A DNA stretch of 64,000 bases from NCBI RefSeq assembly GCF_000808535.1, contig NZ_JWLV01000034.1:124001-188000 (forward strand). The letters are read 5' to 3'. The DNA is from Vibrio sinaloensis (GTDB lineage Bacteria; Pseudomonadota; Gammaproteobacteria; Enterobacterales; Vibrionaceae). Every line of letters starts with the position of its first letter. The first letter of the stretch is position 1. The notes below the pieces were generated by a model. That model saw only the letters and a list, made by a program, of their open reading frames with translations, was not told where the DNA came from and did not search any database. A program made the position numbers and the translations under genes. Shown piece by piece: positions 53,724 through 62,089 of the stretch.

Positions 53724-54281
53724 TCAGTGATGCTCCTCATTGAGCAAGTCATCTTTGGCGGCAAGTAAATACTGCCCCATCGACCAATAAGTGAGGATGG
53801 TCGCGATGTAAAGCGCAGCAAAGCCGACCCAAATCATCCAATCATCGTAGCGCCAAATTAACACCCACAAAGCAAACATCTGGCTGACGGTTTTTACCTT
53901 ACCTACCCAAGAGACAGCAACACTCGCGCGTTTACCAATTTCCGCCATCCATTCTCGGAGCGCCGAAATAATAATTTCTCGAGCAATCATGGTGACGGCA
54001 GGAATGGTGACCCAAATCGAATGATAATGTTCCGTAATCAGGATAAGAGCGGTAGCGACAAGCACTTTATCAGCAACTGGGTCGATAAATGCACCGAATC
54101 GAGAGGTTTGCCCTAATTTTCTTGCTAGCATACCGTCTAACCAGTCGGTGAAACCTGCTACCCAAAAAACCATAGCAGCCGCAAACGGAGCCCAGCTATA
54201 AGGAAGATAAAAGACCACGACGAAGACTGGAATCAGAAAAAGTCGAAGTAAAGATAGAATATTAGGGATGTTTAAACGCAT
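53724..54281 (-). CDS. pgsA: CDP-diacylglycerol-glycerol-3-phosphate 3-phosphatidyltransferase
   Basis: 185-aa inner-membrane enzyme of phosphatidylglycerol synthesis (EC 2.7.8.5). It has the complete CDP-alcohol phosphotransferase signature DG-x2-AR-x8-G-x3-D-x3-D ([20 protein letters not shown] then IDPVADK). The N-terminus [20 protein letters not shown] begins the first helix of several. Length agrees with E. coli PgsA (182 aa). It lies downstream of uvrC and upstream of tRNAs in the conserved uvrY-uvrC-pgsA order, with its own terminator. Confidence 0.95.
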   Translation of the reverse strand: MRLNIPNILSLLRLFLIPVFVVVFYLPYSWAPFAAAMVFWVAGFTDWLDGMLARKLGQTSRFGAFIDPVADKVLVATALILITEHYHSIWVTIPAVTMIAREIIISALREWMAEIGKRASVAVSWVGKVKTVSQMFALWVLIWRYDDWMIWVGFAALYIATILTYWSMGQYLLAAKDDLLNEEHH

Positions 54282-54353
54282 ATTTATTAATGGCTCTTAT
54301 CGTGTTGCGCTGTTTACTGCTTGAAAACAGGCCCTTATGGTGCGGGATTTTTC

Positions 54354-56186
54354 TTATTGTTTCAATGCTTGATAAATGTTTTCTGCCAAAGAGTGACTAA
54401 TGCCAGGCACTTTGGCGATTTCTTCAACGCTTGCACGTTTAAGCTCTTGCAATCCGCCCATGTACTTCAAAAGCGACTGACGACGCTTAGGACCCACACC
54501 CTCTATACCTTCCAAAGCACTGGTTCTTCTCACTTTACCGCGTTTCGCGCGATGGCCAGCAATGGCGTGATTGTGGCTCTCATCGCGAATGTGTTGCATC
54601 AAATGCAAAGCAGGCGCATCACTTGGCAAGTTAAACTCATCACCATCGGTCGTAATCAAAGTTTCCAAACCTGGTTTGCGAGTCACACCTTTCGCAATAC
54701 CAATGAGCTTTGGTCGCTTCGGCCAGTCAGACCAATATTGAGAAATTATGTCGTGGGCACGATTTAGTTGCCCTTTACCACCATCGATAAAAACAATATC
54801 CGGAATTTTCTCAACGTCGAGTTGCTTGGAGTAGCGACGCTCTAACGCCTGCCCCATCGCCGCGTAGTCATCCCCACCAGTAATACCACTAATGTTGTAG
54901 CGACGATATTCTTGCTTGAGCGGCCCCTCATGGTTGAACACCACACATGAAGCTATGGTGTTTTCACCCATTGTGTGTGAGATATCGAAACACTCCATTC
55001 GCGAGATACCCTCCATCCCCAAGACTTCTCTCAACTCTTTAAAACGTTGGGAAATGGTCATCTTATGGTTAATTTTGGTGGTAATCGCCGTCAACGCGTT
55101 CGTATTCGACAATTTAAGATATCGACCTCGCGTACCGCTTGGGTTGACATGAAAACGTACTTTTCGTCCGGCAATACTGGTCAACGCCTGCTGCAACGGT
55201 TCTGGGTCATCAAGAAGTCCACTGTTGAGTAGAATACGAGTTGGGATCGTTCTCGCTTCATTGTGGCTCAAATAATATTGGCTCAAAAAGCTATAGAACA
55301 CTTCTTCGCGATTGGTGTCGTTTGGAATTTTGGGGAAATGGCTTCGACTACCAAGAATTTTACCTTGGCGAATCATCAATATATGAACACAGGCAATGCC
55401 ATTTTCTTGGGCGAACCCAAGTACATCCATATCATCCATCGAGTCTTCAGAAACAAACTGTTGCTCTTGAACACGGCGGATAGCTTGGATTTGATCACGA
55501 AATTTCGCCGCATCTTCAAAACGAAGGGTCTTGCTCGCCTGCTCCATTTTCTCAATCAAGGTTTCAAGCACCTGTTGATCTTTGCCCTGCAAAAACAGTC
55601 GTACGAGCTCAACAAGCTCAGCGTACTGTTCATCACTGATGACTGAGCTGACACAAGGTGCGGCACAACGACCAATTTGGTACATCAAACAAGGTCGGGT
55701 TCGATTGCTGTATACAGTGTCTTCGCATTGACGAACGGGAAAAATCTTTTGAATGAGGTGGAGTGTTTCTCTCACCGCACCCGAGTCTGGGTAGGGACCG
55801 AAGTATTCACCTTTGCGCTTCTTAGCCCCACGGTGCATAGATATTCTTGGGTGCTTATGACCACTAATGAATATGTAGGGGTAAGATTTATCGTCACGCA
55901 GCAATACATTGTACTTAGGCAAATACTGCTTGATGTAGTTGTGCTCAAGAATGAGCGCTTCGGTCTCAGTGTGGGTGACCGTGACATCAATCTTGTTAAT
56001 ATTGGCGACTAGAGCACGTGTTTTTTCACTGTCGACTTTTTTACGGAAATAACTAGAAAGGCGTTTTTTGAGGTCTTTCGCTTTGCCCACGTAAATAACG
56101 ACAGCATCGGCGTTATACATACGATAAACGCCGGGCTGATTCGTTACTGTTTTGAGGAACGAAACCGAGTCAAATGAAGAGGTCAC
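54354..56186 (-). CDS. uvrC: Excinuclease ABC subunit C
   Basis: 610-aa nucleotide excision repair nuclease that makes both incisions with UvrB. It has an N-terminal GIY-YIG domain ([20 protein letters not shown]), a cysteine-bearing middle part, and a UvrB-binding UVR motif near residue 205. The RNase H-like C-terminal nuclease has [20 protein letters not shown] and [12 protein letters not shown], and tandem helix-hairpin-helix motifs close the protein ([19 protein letters not shown]). The length matches E. coli UvrC (610 aa). The start is GTG 56186, which shares one base with the uvrY stop (TAGTG), so translation is coupled. Confidence 0.97.
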   Translation of the reverse strand: MTSSFDSVSFLKTVTNQPGVYRMYNADAVVIYVGKAKDLKKRLSSYFRKKVDSEKTRALVANINKIDVTVTHTETEALILEHNYIKQYLPKYNVLLRDDKSYPYIFISGHKHPRISMHRGAKKRKGEYFGPYPDSGAVRETLHLIQKIFPVRQCEDTVYSNRTRPCLMYQIGRCAAPCVSSVISDEQYAELVELVRLFLQGKDQQVLETLIEKMEQASKTLRFEDAAKFRDQIQAIRRVQEQQFVSEDSMDDMDVLGFAQENGIACVHILMIRQGKILGSRSHFPKIPNDTNREEVFYSFLSQYYLSHNEARTIPTRILLNSGLLDDPEPLQQALTSIAGRKVRFHVNPSGTRGRYLKLSNTNALTAITTKINHKMTISQRFKELREVLGMEGISRMECFDISHTMGENTIASCVVFNHEGPLKQEYRRYNISGITGGDDYAAMGQALERRYSKQLDVEKIPDIVFIDGGKGQLNRAHDIISQYWSDWPKRPKLIGIAKGVTRKPGLETLITTDGDEFNLPSDAPALHLMQHIRDESHNHAIAGHRAKRGKVRRTSALEGIEGVGPKRRQSLLKYMGGLQELKRASVEEIAKVPGISHSLAENIYQALKQ

Positions 56187-56830
56187 TACAATGTCTCGGT
56201 GTCTAACATTCCATGACGGATGGCAAGATGGGTTAGCTCTACATCACCGGAGATGTCGAGTTTGTTAAACAGTCTGTAACGATAGCTGTTTACCGTTTTA
56301 GGGCTTAAATTCAGTTGCTCAGAAATGTCTGTCACTTTCTGCCCTTTGGTAATCATCATCATGATCTGCAATTCACGCTCAGATAGATCGGCAAAAGGAT
56401 TTTCCGATGCTGGAGAAAATTGACTAAGAGCCATCTGTTGCGCGATTTCTGGTGAAATGTAGCGTTGGCCACTGTTCACCACACGAATTGCATTGACCAT
56501 TTCATCTGGCCCTGCGCCTTTTGTCAGGTATCCGGCAGCACCGGCCTGCATCACTTTAGTTGGAAACGGATTTTCCGTATGAACAGTTAAAACGATGATT
56601 TTGACATCTGGATTGAATCGCAGGATTTTTTTGGTTGCTTCTAAACCACCAATACCCGGCATATTCATGTCCATTAAAATGACATCTGCATGATTGCTAC
56701 GACACCATTTTACCGCATCTTCACCGCTCTCAGCTTCCCCTGCTACGTTCATTCCACGGACGTCTTCAATAATACGTCGTATCCCTGTGCGAACCAGCTC
56801 GTGATCATCTACAAGGAAAACACTTATCAA
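56186..56830 (-). CDS. uvrY: Response regulator UvrY/VarA (GacA family)
   Basis: 214-aa two-component response regulator, called VarA in Vibrio. The receiver domain has D54 as phosphoacceptor in [13 protein letters not shown] and ends near residue 120. The LuxR-type helix-turn-helix at about 150-210 contains [20 protein letters not shown] and [19 protein letters not shown]. It starts with TTG 56830, seven bases after a GGAG site; the first residues [20 protein letters not shown] are those of GacA/UvrY. It drives csr-type small RNAs in relatives. Operon order uvrY-uvrC-pgsA is conserved in gamma-proteobacteria. Confidence 0.95.
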   Translation of the reverse strand: MISVFLVDDHELVRTGIRRIIEDVRGMNVAGEAESGEDAVKWCRSNHADVILMDMNMPGIGGLEATKKILRFNPDVKIIVLTVHTENPFPTKVMQAGAAGYLTKGAGPDEMVNAIRVVNSGQRYISPEIAQQMALSQFSPASENPFADLSERELQIMMMITKGQKVTDISEQLNLSPKTVNSYRYRLFNKLDISGDVELTHLAIRHGMLDTETL

Positions 56831-57182
56831 ACTTGTATCTCCACACTTTTTGTTCAGCTCTGCTACTTCTCACTATGAGAAAAGCAGGATGGTTGCATTT
56901 TAGCGCAAATTCGAGAATTTACGTATTCTGAATATGTGCCGAAACGCAAACTTTAGCAAGTACTTATTCTCATATCTGATGACTAAATCTTTATTTAGCT
57001 ATTAATCAATAACTTGGCACTCAACTATGCCAAGTGTCTCAGCTGTTGGAACAATGCATGGTTATGCAATAATTCACATTGCTTATATGTCAACTTTCCA
57101 CTATTTTTTCTTAGCTGAACTCATTGAGTTGCATAAAAACGAATTACTTCATTAGTGAACGATAACTTCATAAGGATATACT
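56831..57182. other. Intergenic region with one inverted repeat
   Basis: About 350 bases between divergent genes. It contains an 8-base perfect inverted repeat, ACTTGGCA-8 nt-TGCCAAGT (57012-57035), that could be an operator. A sigma-54 promoter was considered and rejected because the GG-GC spacing is one base off. No gene was seen. Confidence 0.5.
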
Positions 57183-57668
57183 ATGAAAAAGCTATTCGCA
57201 GTGGCAGCTTTGGCAACAACGCTTCCTCTTTCAAACATCGCAATGGCTGACTCAGACATCGGTTGTGGTCTAGGTACAATGATCTTTGACGGTCAATCAG
57301 GCAAAGTTTTTAAAGTCCTTGGTGCGACAACAAACGGCACCTCAGGTAACCAAACTTTTGGTATCACATTCGGTACACTGGGCTGTGACGGCTCTGGCAC
57401 CATCAGTTCATCGCAAAAATTAGCGCTATTCATTGATGGCAATATGGACAACCTAGCGCGTGACATCGCGAAAGGCGAAGGTGAAACCCTAGCGACACTT
57501 TCTGAAGTGTGGGGCATTCAAGAGTCTGACAAAGCAGCATTCAACGAACTTGCACAAGAAAACTTTGCGTCAATCTTCCAATCTGAAAACGTAACGTCAG
57601 AAGAAGTTTTCGTAAACCTTAATGCGCTTGTTGCTAACAACGGTACACTTGCAACTTACGCGATTTAA
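57183..57668 (+). CDS. DUF3015-like exported protein
   Basis: 161-aa periplasmic protein with a signal peptide ending ...SNIAMA before DSD. The opening after cleavage (DIGCGLGTMIFDGQSGKVFK), the TFGITFGTLGCDG segment with the second cysteine, and the helix after MDNLARDIAKGEGETLATLS match the DUF3015 family as I know it. The two cysteines probably form a disulfide. The family has no known function. The start has an AAGGA site 8 bases upstream, and a strong terminator follows the gene. Confidence 0.75.
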   Translation: MKKLFAVAALATTLPLSNIAMADSDIGCGLGTMIFDGQSGKVFKVLGATTNGTSGNQTFGITFGTLGCDGSGTISSSQKLALFIDGNMDNLARDIAKGEGETLATLSEVWGIQESDKAAFNELAQENFASIFQSENVTSEEVFVNLNALVANNGTLATYAI

Positions 57669-57694
57669 TCTAGATCGATAAGTGTCTCCTATTG

Positions 57695-57720
57695 AGGTGC
57701 TCCTTTGTGAGCACCTTTCT
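57695..57720 (+). terminator. Terminator of the DUF3015-like gene
   Basis: Eight-base stem AGGTGCTC/GAGCACCT with a 6-base loop, followed by TTCTTTC on the plus strand. Confidence 0.8.
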
Positions 57721-57802
57721 TTCCTATTGTATTATTCCCTATTGTTCAATACGTTATAGAAACCACTCTCGTTTGGAAACTGTCTACAGGTAAGCAGTCG
57801 TC

Positions 57803-59656
57803 ATGAAGTTAATCCATCTTAAGCACTCCTTCCTTATAGGAATTGGCGCACTAACCTCGGTTGTCAGTTTTGCGAACCCAGTTCCTGACATGGCCGATCT
57901 AGCTAACGACCCATACTGGTTGAAACTAGGACACTATTTACCCAACACGCTGACTGGACATACAAGCACGGTTGACTCAGAGGCATTCTTCTTTGCAAAA
58001 GACGGTAAGACATCCCCAGCCAATGAACTGCAAGCAACCTATGAGGCATTCTATAGACAGTCCAATGATGCAGCGAAGGCTGCGCAATGTCGTTTTCCCG
58101 CTCGTTATACCTGGCTCGAAGCTAAGCTTGGGCGTGAGGCTAAGTTAAACTGTGAGGAGTTAAATCGATGGCGTGATGTGTTGGACCCAGAAGGTCTAAC
58201 ATTGGTATTCCCCACTGCATTTATGAACAACCCTTCTTCTATGTTTGGGCACACGCTACTTCGTGTGGACGCCAAAGACCAAACCCGACATAAAGAGCTT
58301 GTTGCTTTTGCGATCAATTTTGCGGCCGAGCCAGACAGTGATGACAACGCTGCACTTTATGCCCTTAAAGGTTTAGTCGGCAGTTACCCAGGTAGGTACA
58401 CGGTTATGCCCTATTATCGAAAGGTTCGTGAGTACAATGACATAGAGTCAAGGGACATTTGGGAATACAAACTCAAACTAACTCCACAGGAAGTCGAGAG
58501 GGTGTTGCTGCACCTTTGGGAAATGCAAGACGCCGAGTTTGACTACTATTTTCTTAACGAAAACTGCTCGTATCAGTTGCTGGCACTGTTAGAGCTTGCG
58601 CGAGATGATTTGTATTTGGTCAAAGATTTTCCTTTCAAGGCAATTCCATCGGATACCGTAGAGGCACTGGCGAATAGCAACCTGCTAGAAGAGCCGAACT
58701 ATCGCGAGGCATTCGGTACGCGGTTACTCCACCAAGCCAACGAGATCGATCAGCAACTGTTTGATGCTGCTGAAAGAGCGAAACAAGGAGAGTTCCCGTC
58801 AAAAGATGAATACACTGACGCTGAGCGAGCTGCCATCCTCGAGTTTGCCTATGAATGGCTGAACTTTGAGTTGTATGACTTAGGACTTGAAAGAGACCCG
58901 ACCGCAAAACAGCTTACCGCACTCCTTTACCAAAGAAGCCTCATAAAAGTTGATTCACCGTTCACGCCTGTACCAAAACCAAACGTTAGCCCAGAGAAAG
59001 GCCATGCCTCCGCTCGAATTGGTCTCAGTTATCAATACAGCGATTCGTACCTTAATCAAGGTTTGATTGAATGGCGGGCCGCTTATCATGATCTTCTCGA
59101 TTCACCTGCGGGCTTTATCCCAGGAGCACAAATTAGCTTCCTTGACCTTCAAGCAAGCATCGACGGTCATTCACGCACTCAGATTGATAAGCTTTACATA
59201 CTCGACGCAATGTCTCTCGCGCCAAGTAATCGTGTCTTCGACAGTTGGGCTTGGAACATCCGCACAGGCTTTGATCGTAAACCCCACCTAAATGACTCGT
59301 TGGGACGTTGGTTTGGGCAAGCTGGATTTGGTAAAGCTTGGGGGAACTCAGATAAACTCCACGTTTATAGCTTACTCTCAGGGGAACTGAGCGGCGGAGA
59401 ACTCACTGACTATCAATCAACACTGGGAGTCGGTGTCGAAAGTGGCATCCTTTACCAACTGAACGACCAGCACAGACTTGGTCTAGAAGGGCAATACCTT
59501 TCTTTGTTTAACTCAAAAGCGAAGCAAAATGCCAACGCAACCGCGACTTGGCACTGGTCACTGAATCGTCACTTTGCGCTTCGCGGTCAGGTGAACTACC
59601 AACATTGGACAAGCGAAGAGCTTACCACTCGGTTGACTGGCTACTTCTATTACTGA
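57803..59656 (+). CDS. DUF4105 (Lnb-type) periplasmic protein with C-terminal beta-rich domain
   Basis: 617-aa exported protein with a signal sequence ending ...VVSFA before NPVP. The middle part carries the DUF4105/Lnb N-terminal domain: PTAFMNNPSSMFGHTLLRVD (with the candidate catalytic His), a GxxGSYPGRYTVMPYY segment and YYFLNENCSYQLLALLELAR (candidate catalytic Cys). The last 250 residues are beta-rich and end in LTTRLTGYFYY, suggesting association with the outer membrane. Gram-positive Lnb is a lipoprotein N-acyltransferase; gram-negative DUF4105 proteins lack assigned function. The gene is 135 bases after the DUF3015-like gene, beyond its terminator. Confidence 0.8.
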   Translation: MKLIHLKHSFLIGIGALTSVVSFANPVPDMADLANDPYWLKLGHYLPNTLTGHTSTVDSEAFFFAKDGKTSPANELQATYEAFYRQSNDAAKAAQCRFPARYTWLEAKLGREAKLNCEELNRWRDVLDPEGLTLVFPTAFMNNPSSMFGHTLLRVDAKDQTRHKELVAFAINFAAEPDSDDNAALYALKGLVGSYPGRYTVMPYYRKVREYNDIESRDIWEYKLKLTPQEVERVLLHLWEMQDAEFDYYFLNENCSYQLLALLELARDDLYLVKDFPFKAIPSDTVEALANSNLLEEPNYREAFGTRLLHQANEIDQQLFDAAERAKQGEFPSKDEYTDAERAAILEFAYEWLNFELYDLGLERDPTAKQLTALLYQRSLIKVDSPFTPVPKPNVSPEKGHASARIGLSYQYSDSYLNQGLIEWRAAYHDLLDSPAGFIPGAQISFLDLQASIDGHSRTQIDKLYILDAMSLAPSNRVFDSWAWNIRTGFDRKPHLNDSLGRWFGQAGFGKAWGNSDKLHVYSLLSGELSGGELTDYQSTLGVGVESGILYQLNDQHRLGLEGQYLSLFNSKAKQNANATATWHWSLNRHFALRGQVNYQHWTSEELTTRLTGYFYY

Positions 59657-59725
59657 GGTCTGTGCTAATATGCGAGTTCGAAACATCACAACGGTGTTTC
59701 GATTTCACTATGTAGTAGCGCAAGA

Positions 59726-62089
59726 ATGACAGTTGAACAAGGTTTCCTTCTCACTCGACAAGCAAGAGATGTTTCAGGCACAACTCAAATTGAACTTTGG
59801 GTAACCACTGATAACGGACCAGCCCAGCTTATAATCACAGATGAGCAACCCGTATTCTTCATCCCTCAAGCTGAATGCAACAAAGCGCAGCAAGTCGCAG
59901 ATTCTCTGAACCTGTCGGTCACGTTCAAATCGTTAGCACTCAAAGACTTTGATCAGACTGACCTGTCGGCATGTTACTGCAATACCATCAAAGACTCTAA
60001 AGCTCTGAGCCAACGATTAAAAGATCACGACGTTTTAGTGCTTGAGGACGACATCCGCCTCGCAGATCGCTACCTCATGGAGCGGTTCGTAAAAGGGAGC
60101 CTTGAGTTTACTGGCTCAATAGCTCAGAAATCCGGCTACAAACGCGTCGCTCAAACCAAAATTCGCCAAGGAAATTACCTTCCTCAATTGAAGGTTGTCT
60201 CTTTGGATATTGAATGTTCTGAGAAAGGAATTCTTTACTCTGTCGGTTTAGATAGCCCTATGGATAGCCGAGTAATAATGGTTGGCGCACCACAACCTTG
60301 CGACACGCCCGTCGAATGGGTCAACGATGAACGCGCGCTACTGCACGCTTTAGTAAGTTGGTTTGAACGCTTTGATCCAGATGTCATTATCGGTTGGAAC
60401 GTTATCGACTTCGACTTCCGCTTACTGCATAAACGAGCTGAGTGGAATAAAGTCAAACTGACGCTAGGTCGTGCAAAACAATCCAGTTTTTTCCGTTCGT
60501 CAAATACCACGCAACAAGGCTTTATTTCGATTCCAGGTCGGGTGGTATTAGATGGTATTGACACTCTCAAGACAGCAACCTATCACTTTCGAAGTTGGTC
60601 TTTAGAATCGGTTTCCCAAGAGCTGCTCGGTGAAGGAAAAGAGATTCATAACGTCCATGACCGTATGGATGAAATTAACCAGATGTTTCGCAACGACAAA
60701 CCGTCTCTGGCAAAATACAACCTGCAAGATTGCGTTCTGGTGAATAAAATCTTTGCTCATACACACCTGCTTGAGTTTGCCATAGAGCGCTCAAGGTTAA
60801 CCGGTGTTGAGCTAGATCGTGTCGGTGGCTCAGTTGCGGCATTCACCAACCTCTATCTTCCTCAGATACATCGAGCAGGCTATGTCGCGCCCAATCTTCA
60901 TTCAGAAAACTGGATCGCAAGCCCTGGTGGTTATGTGATGGACTCGATTCCAAATCTCTATGATTCAGTACTGGTATTGGACTTTAAAAGCCTCTACCCG
61001 TCGATCATTCGGTCATTTCTCATCGACCCTATGGGCTTGATTGAAGGCCTTCGCTTAGAGATCGGCAATCAAATGGATCAAGCTGTGCCGGGTTTTCGCG
61101 GCGGTCAGTTCCACAGGAGTAAACACTTTTTGCCTAAGATGATCGAAGACTTGTGGGCAGCACGCGATATTGCCAAGCAGAACAACGAAAAGGCGTTCTC
61201 TCAAGCGATAAAAATCATCATGAACTCCTTCTATGGCGTGCTTGGTTCGTCGGGGTGCCGTTTTTTTGATACCCGTTTAGCCTCAAGCATCACCATGCGC
61301 GGTCACGAGATCATGAAGCAGACCAAAAAGTTGATTGAAGAGCAAGGCTATCAGGTTATTTATGGCGACACTGATTCTACGTTTGTGTCTCTTAACGGCG
61401 CCTATTCGCAACAAGACGCCGACCAAATTGGCCTAGCATTGGTGGATCACATCAACAGGTGGTGGACTGAACATCTAAAAGAGCAATACAACTTAACGTC
61501 TATTCTTGAATTGGAATATGAGACCCACTATCGCCGCTTTTTGATGCCAACCATTCGAGGCCAAGAAACAGGCTCCAAAAAACGCTATGCGGGTTTGATT
61601 GGCGAGGGTGATAACGAACGCATCGTATTCAAAGGGCTTGAAAGTGCTCGTACTGACTGGACCCCTCTCGCGCAGAGGTTTCAGTCAACGCTCTACTCAA
61701 TGGTGTTCCATGGAGAAAACCCAAGCGAATACGTGCGTGAAATGGTCGAAAAGACCATGGCAGGTGATTTTGATGCGGAGTTAATCTATCAAAAGCGTCT
61801 CCGCCGTAAACTGCACGAATATCAAAAGAATGTGCCTCCTCAAGTAAGGGCAGCAAGAATGGCTGACGAGATCAATACTCAACTCGGTAGGCCATTACAG
61901 TACCAGAACAAGGGGAGAATCGAATATCTGATCACGCTCTCAGGCCCCGAACCCAAGGAGTATGTCAAAAGTGCGATTGACTACCAGCACTACATCGATA
62001 AACAGCTCAAACCTGTCGCGGATGCGATCTTGCCGTTTATCGGACTGGACTTTACATCGCTAAGTGAACCTCAAATGGGGCTATTTTAA
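59726..62089 (+). CDS. polB: DNA polymerase II
   Basis: 787-aa family B polymerase for translesion synthesis and replication restart (EC 2.7.7.7). Exonuclease motifs are SLDIECS (ExoI D-x-E), DVIIGWNVIDFDFRLL (ExoII) and YNLQDCVLVNKI (ExoIII). Polymerase motifs are VLDFKSLYPSIIRSFLIDP (A), IKIIMNSFYGVLGSSG (B) and YGDTDSTFV (C). The length fits E. coli PolB (783 aa) and all catalytic aspartates are present. In E. coli the gene is under LexA control; no CTGT-N8-ACAG box was seen in the 70 bases upstream. It overlaps the convergent EIIC-EAL gene by 9 bases. Confidence 0.95.
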   Translation: MTVEQGFLLTRQARDVSGTTQIELWVTTDNGPAQLIITDEQPVFFIPQAECNKAQQVADSLNLSVTFKSLALKDFDQTDLSACYCNTIKDSKALSQRLKDHDVLVLEDDIRLADRYLMERFVKGSLEFTGSIAQKSGYKRVAQTKIRQGNYLPQLKVVSLDIECSEKGILYSVGLDSPMDSRVIMVGAPQPCDTPVEWVNDERALLHALVSWFERFDPDVIIGWNVIDFDFRLLHKRAEWNKVKLTLGRAKQSSFFRSSNTTQQGFISIPGRVVLDGIDTLKTATYHFRSWSLESVSQELLGEGKEIHNVHDRMDEINQMFRNDKPSLAKYNLQDCVLVNKIFAHTHLLEFAIERSRLTGVELDRVGGSVAAFTNLYLPQIHRAGYVAPNLHSENWIASPGGYVMDSIPNLYDSVLVLDFKSLYPSIIRSFLIDPMGLIEGLRLEIGNQMDQAVPGFRGGQFHRSKHFLPKMIEDLWAARDIAKQNNEKAFSQAIKIIMNSFYGVLGSSGCRFFDTRLASSITMRGHEIMKQTKKLIEEQGYQVIYGDTDSTFVSLNGAYSQQDADQIGLALVDHINRWWTEHLKEQYNLTSILELEYETHYRRFLMPTIRGQETGSKKRYAGLIGEGDNERIVFKGLESARTDWTPLAQRFQSTLYSMVFHGENPSEYVREMVEKTMAGDFDAELIYQKRLRRKLHEYQKNVPPQVRAARMADEINTQLGRPLQYQNKGRIEYLITLSGPEPKEYVKSAIDYQHYIDKQLKPVADAILPFIGLDFTSLSEPQMGLF

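Noticed and set aside
57012..57035. Possible sigma-54 promoter (TTGGCAC...TATGC)
   Set aside because: The GG and GC pairs are separated by 11 bases instead of the required 10, and the -12 element lacks TTGC.
59657..59725. LexA box upstream of polB, expected from E. coli
   Set aside because: No CTGT-N8-ACAG or close variant is present in the short upstream region.
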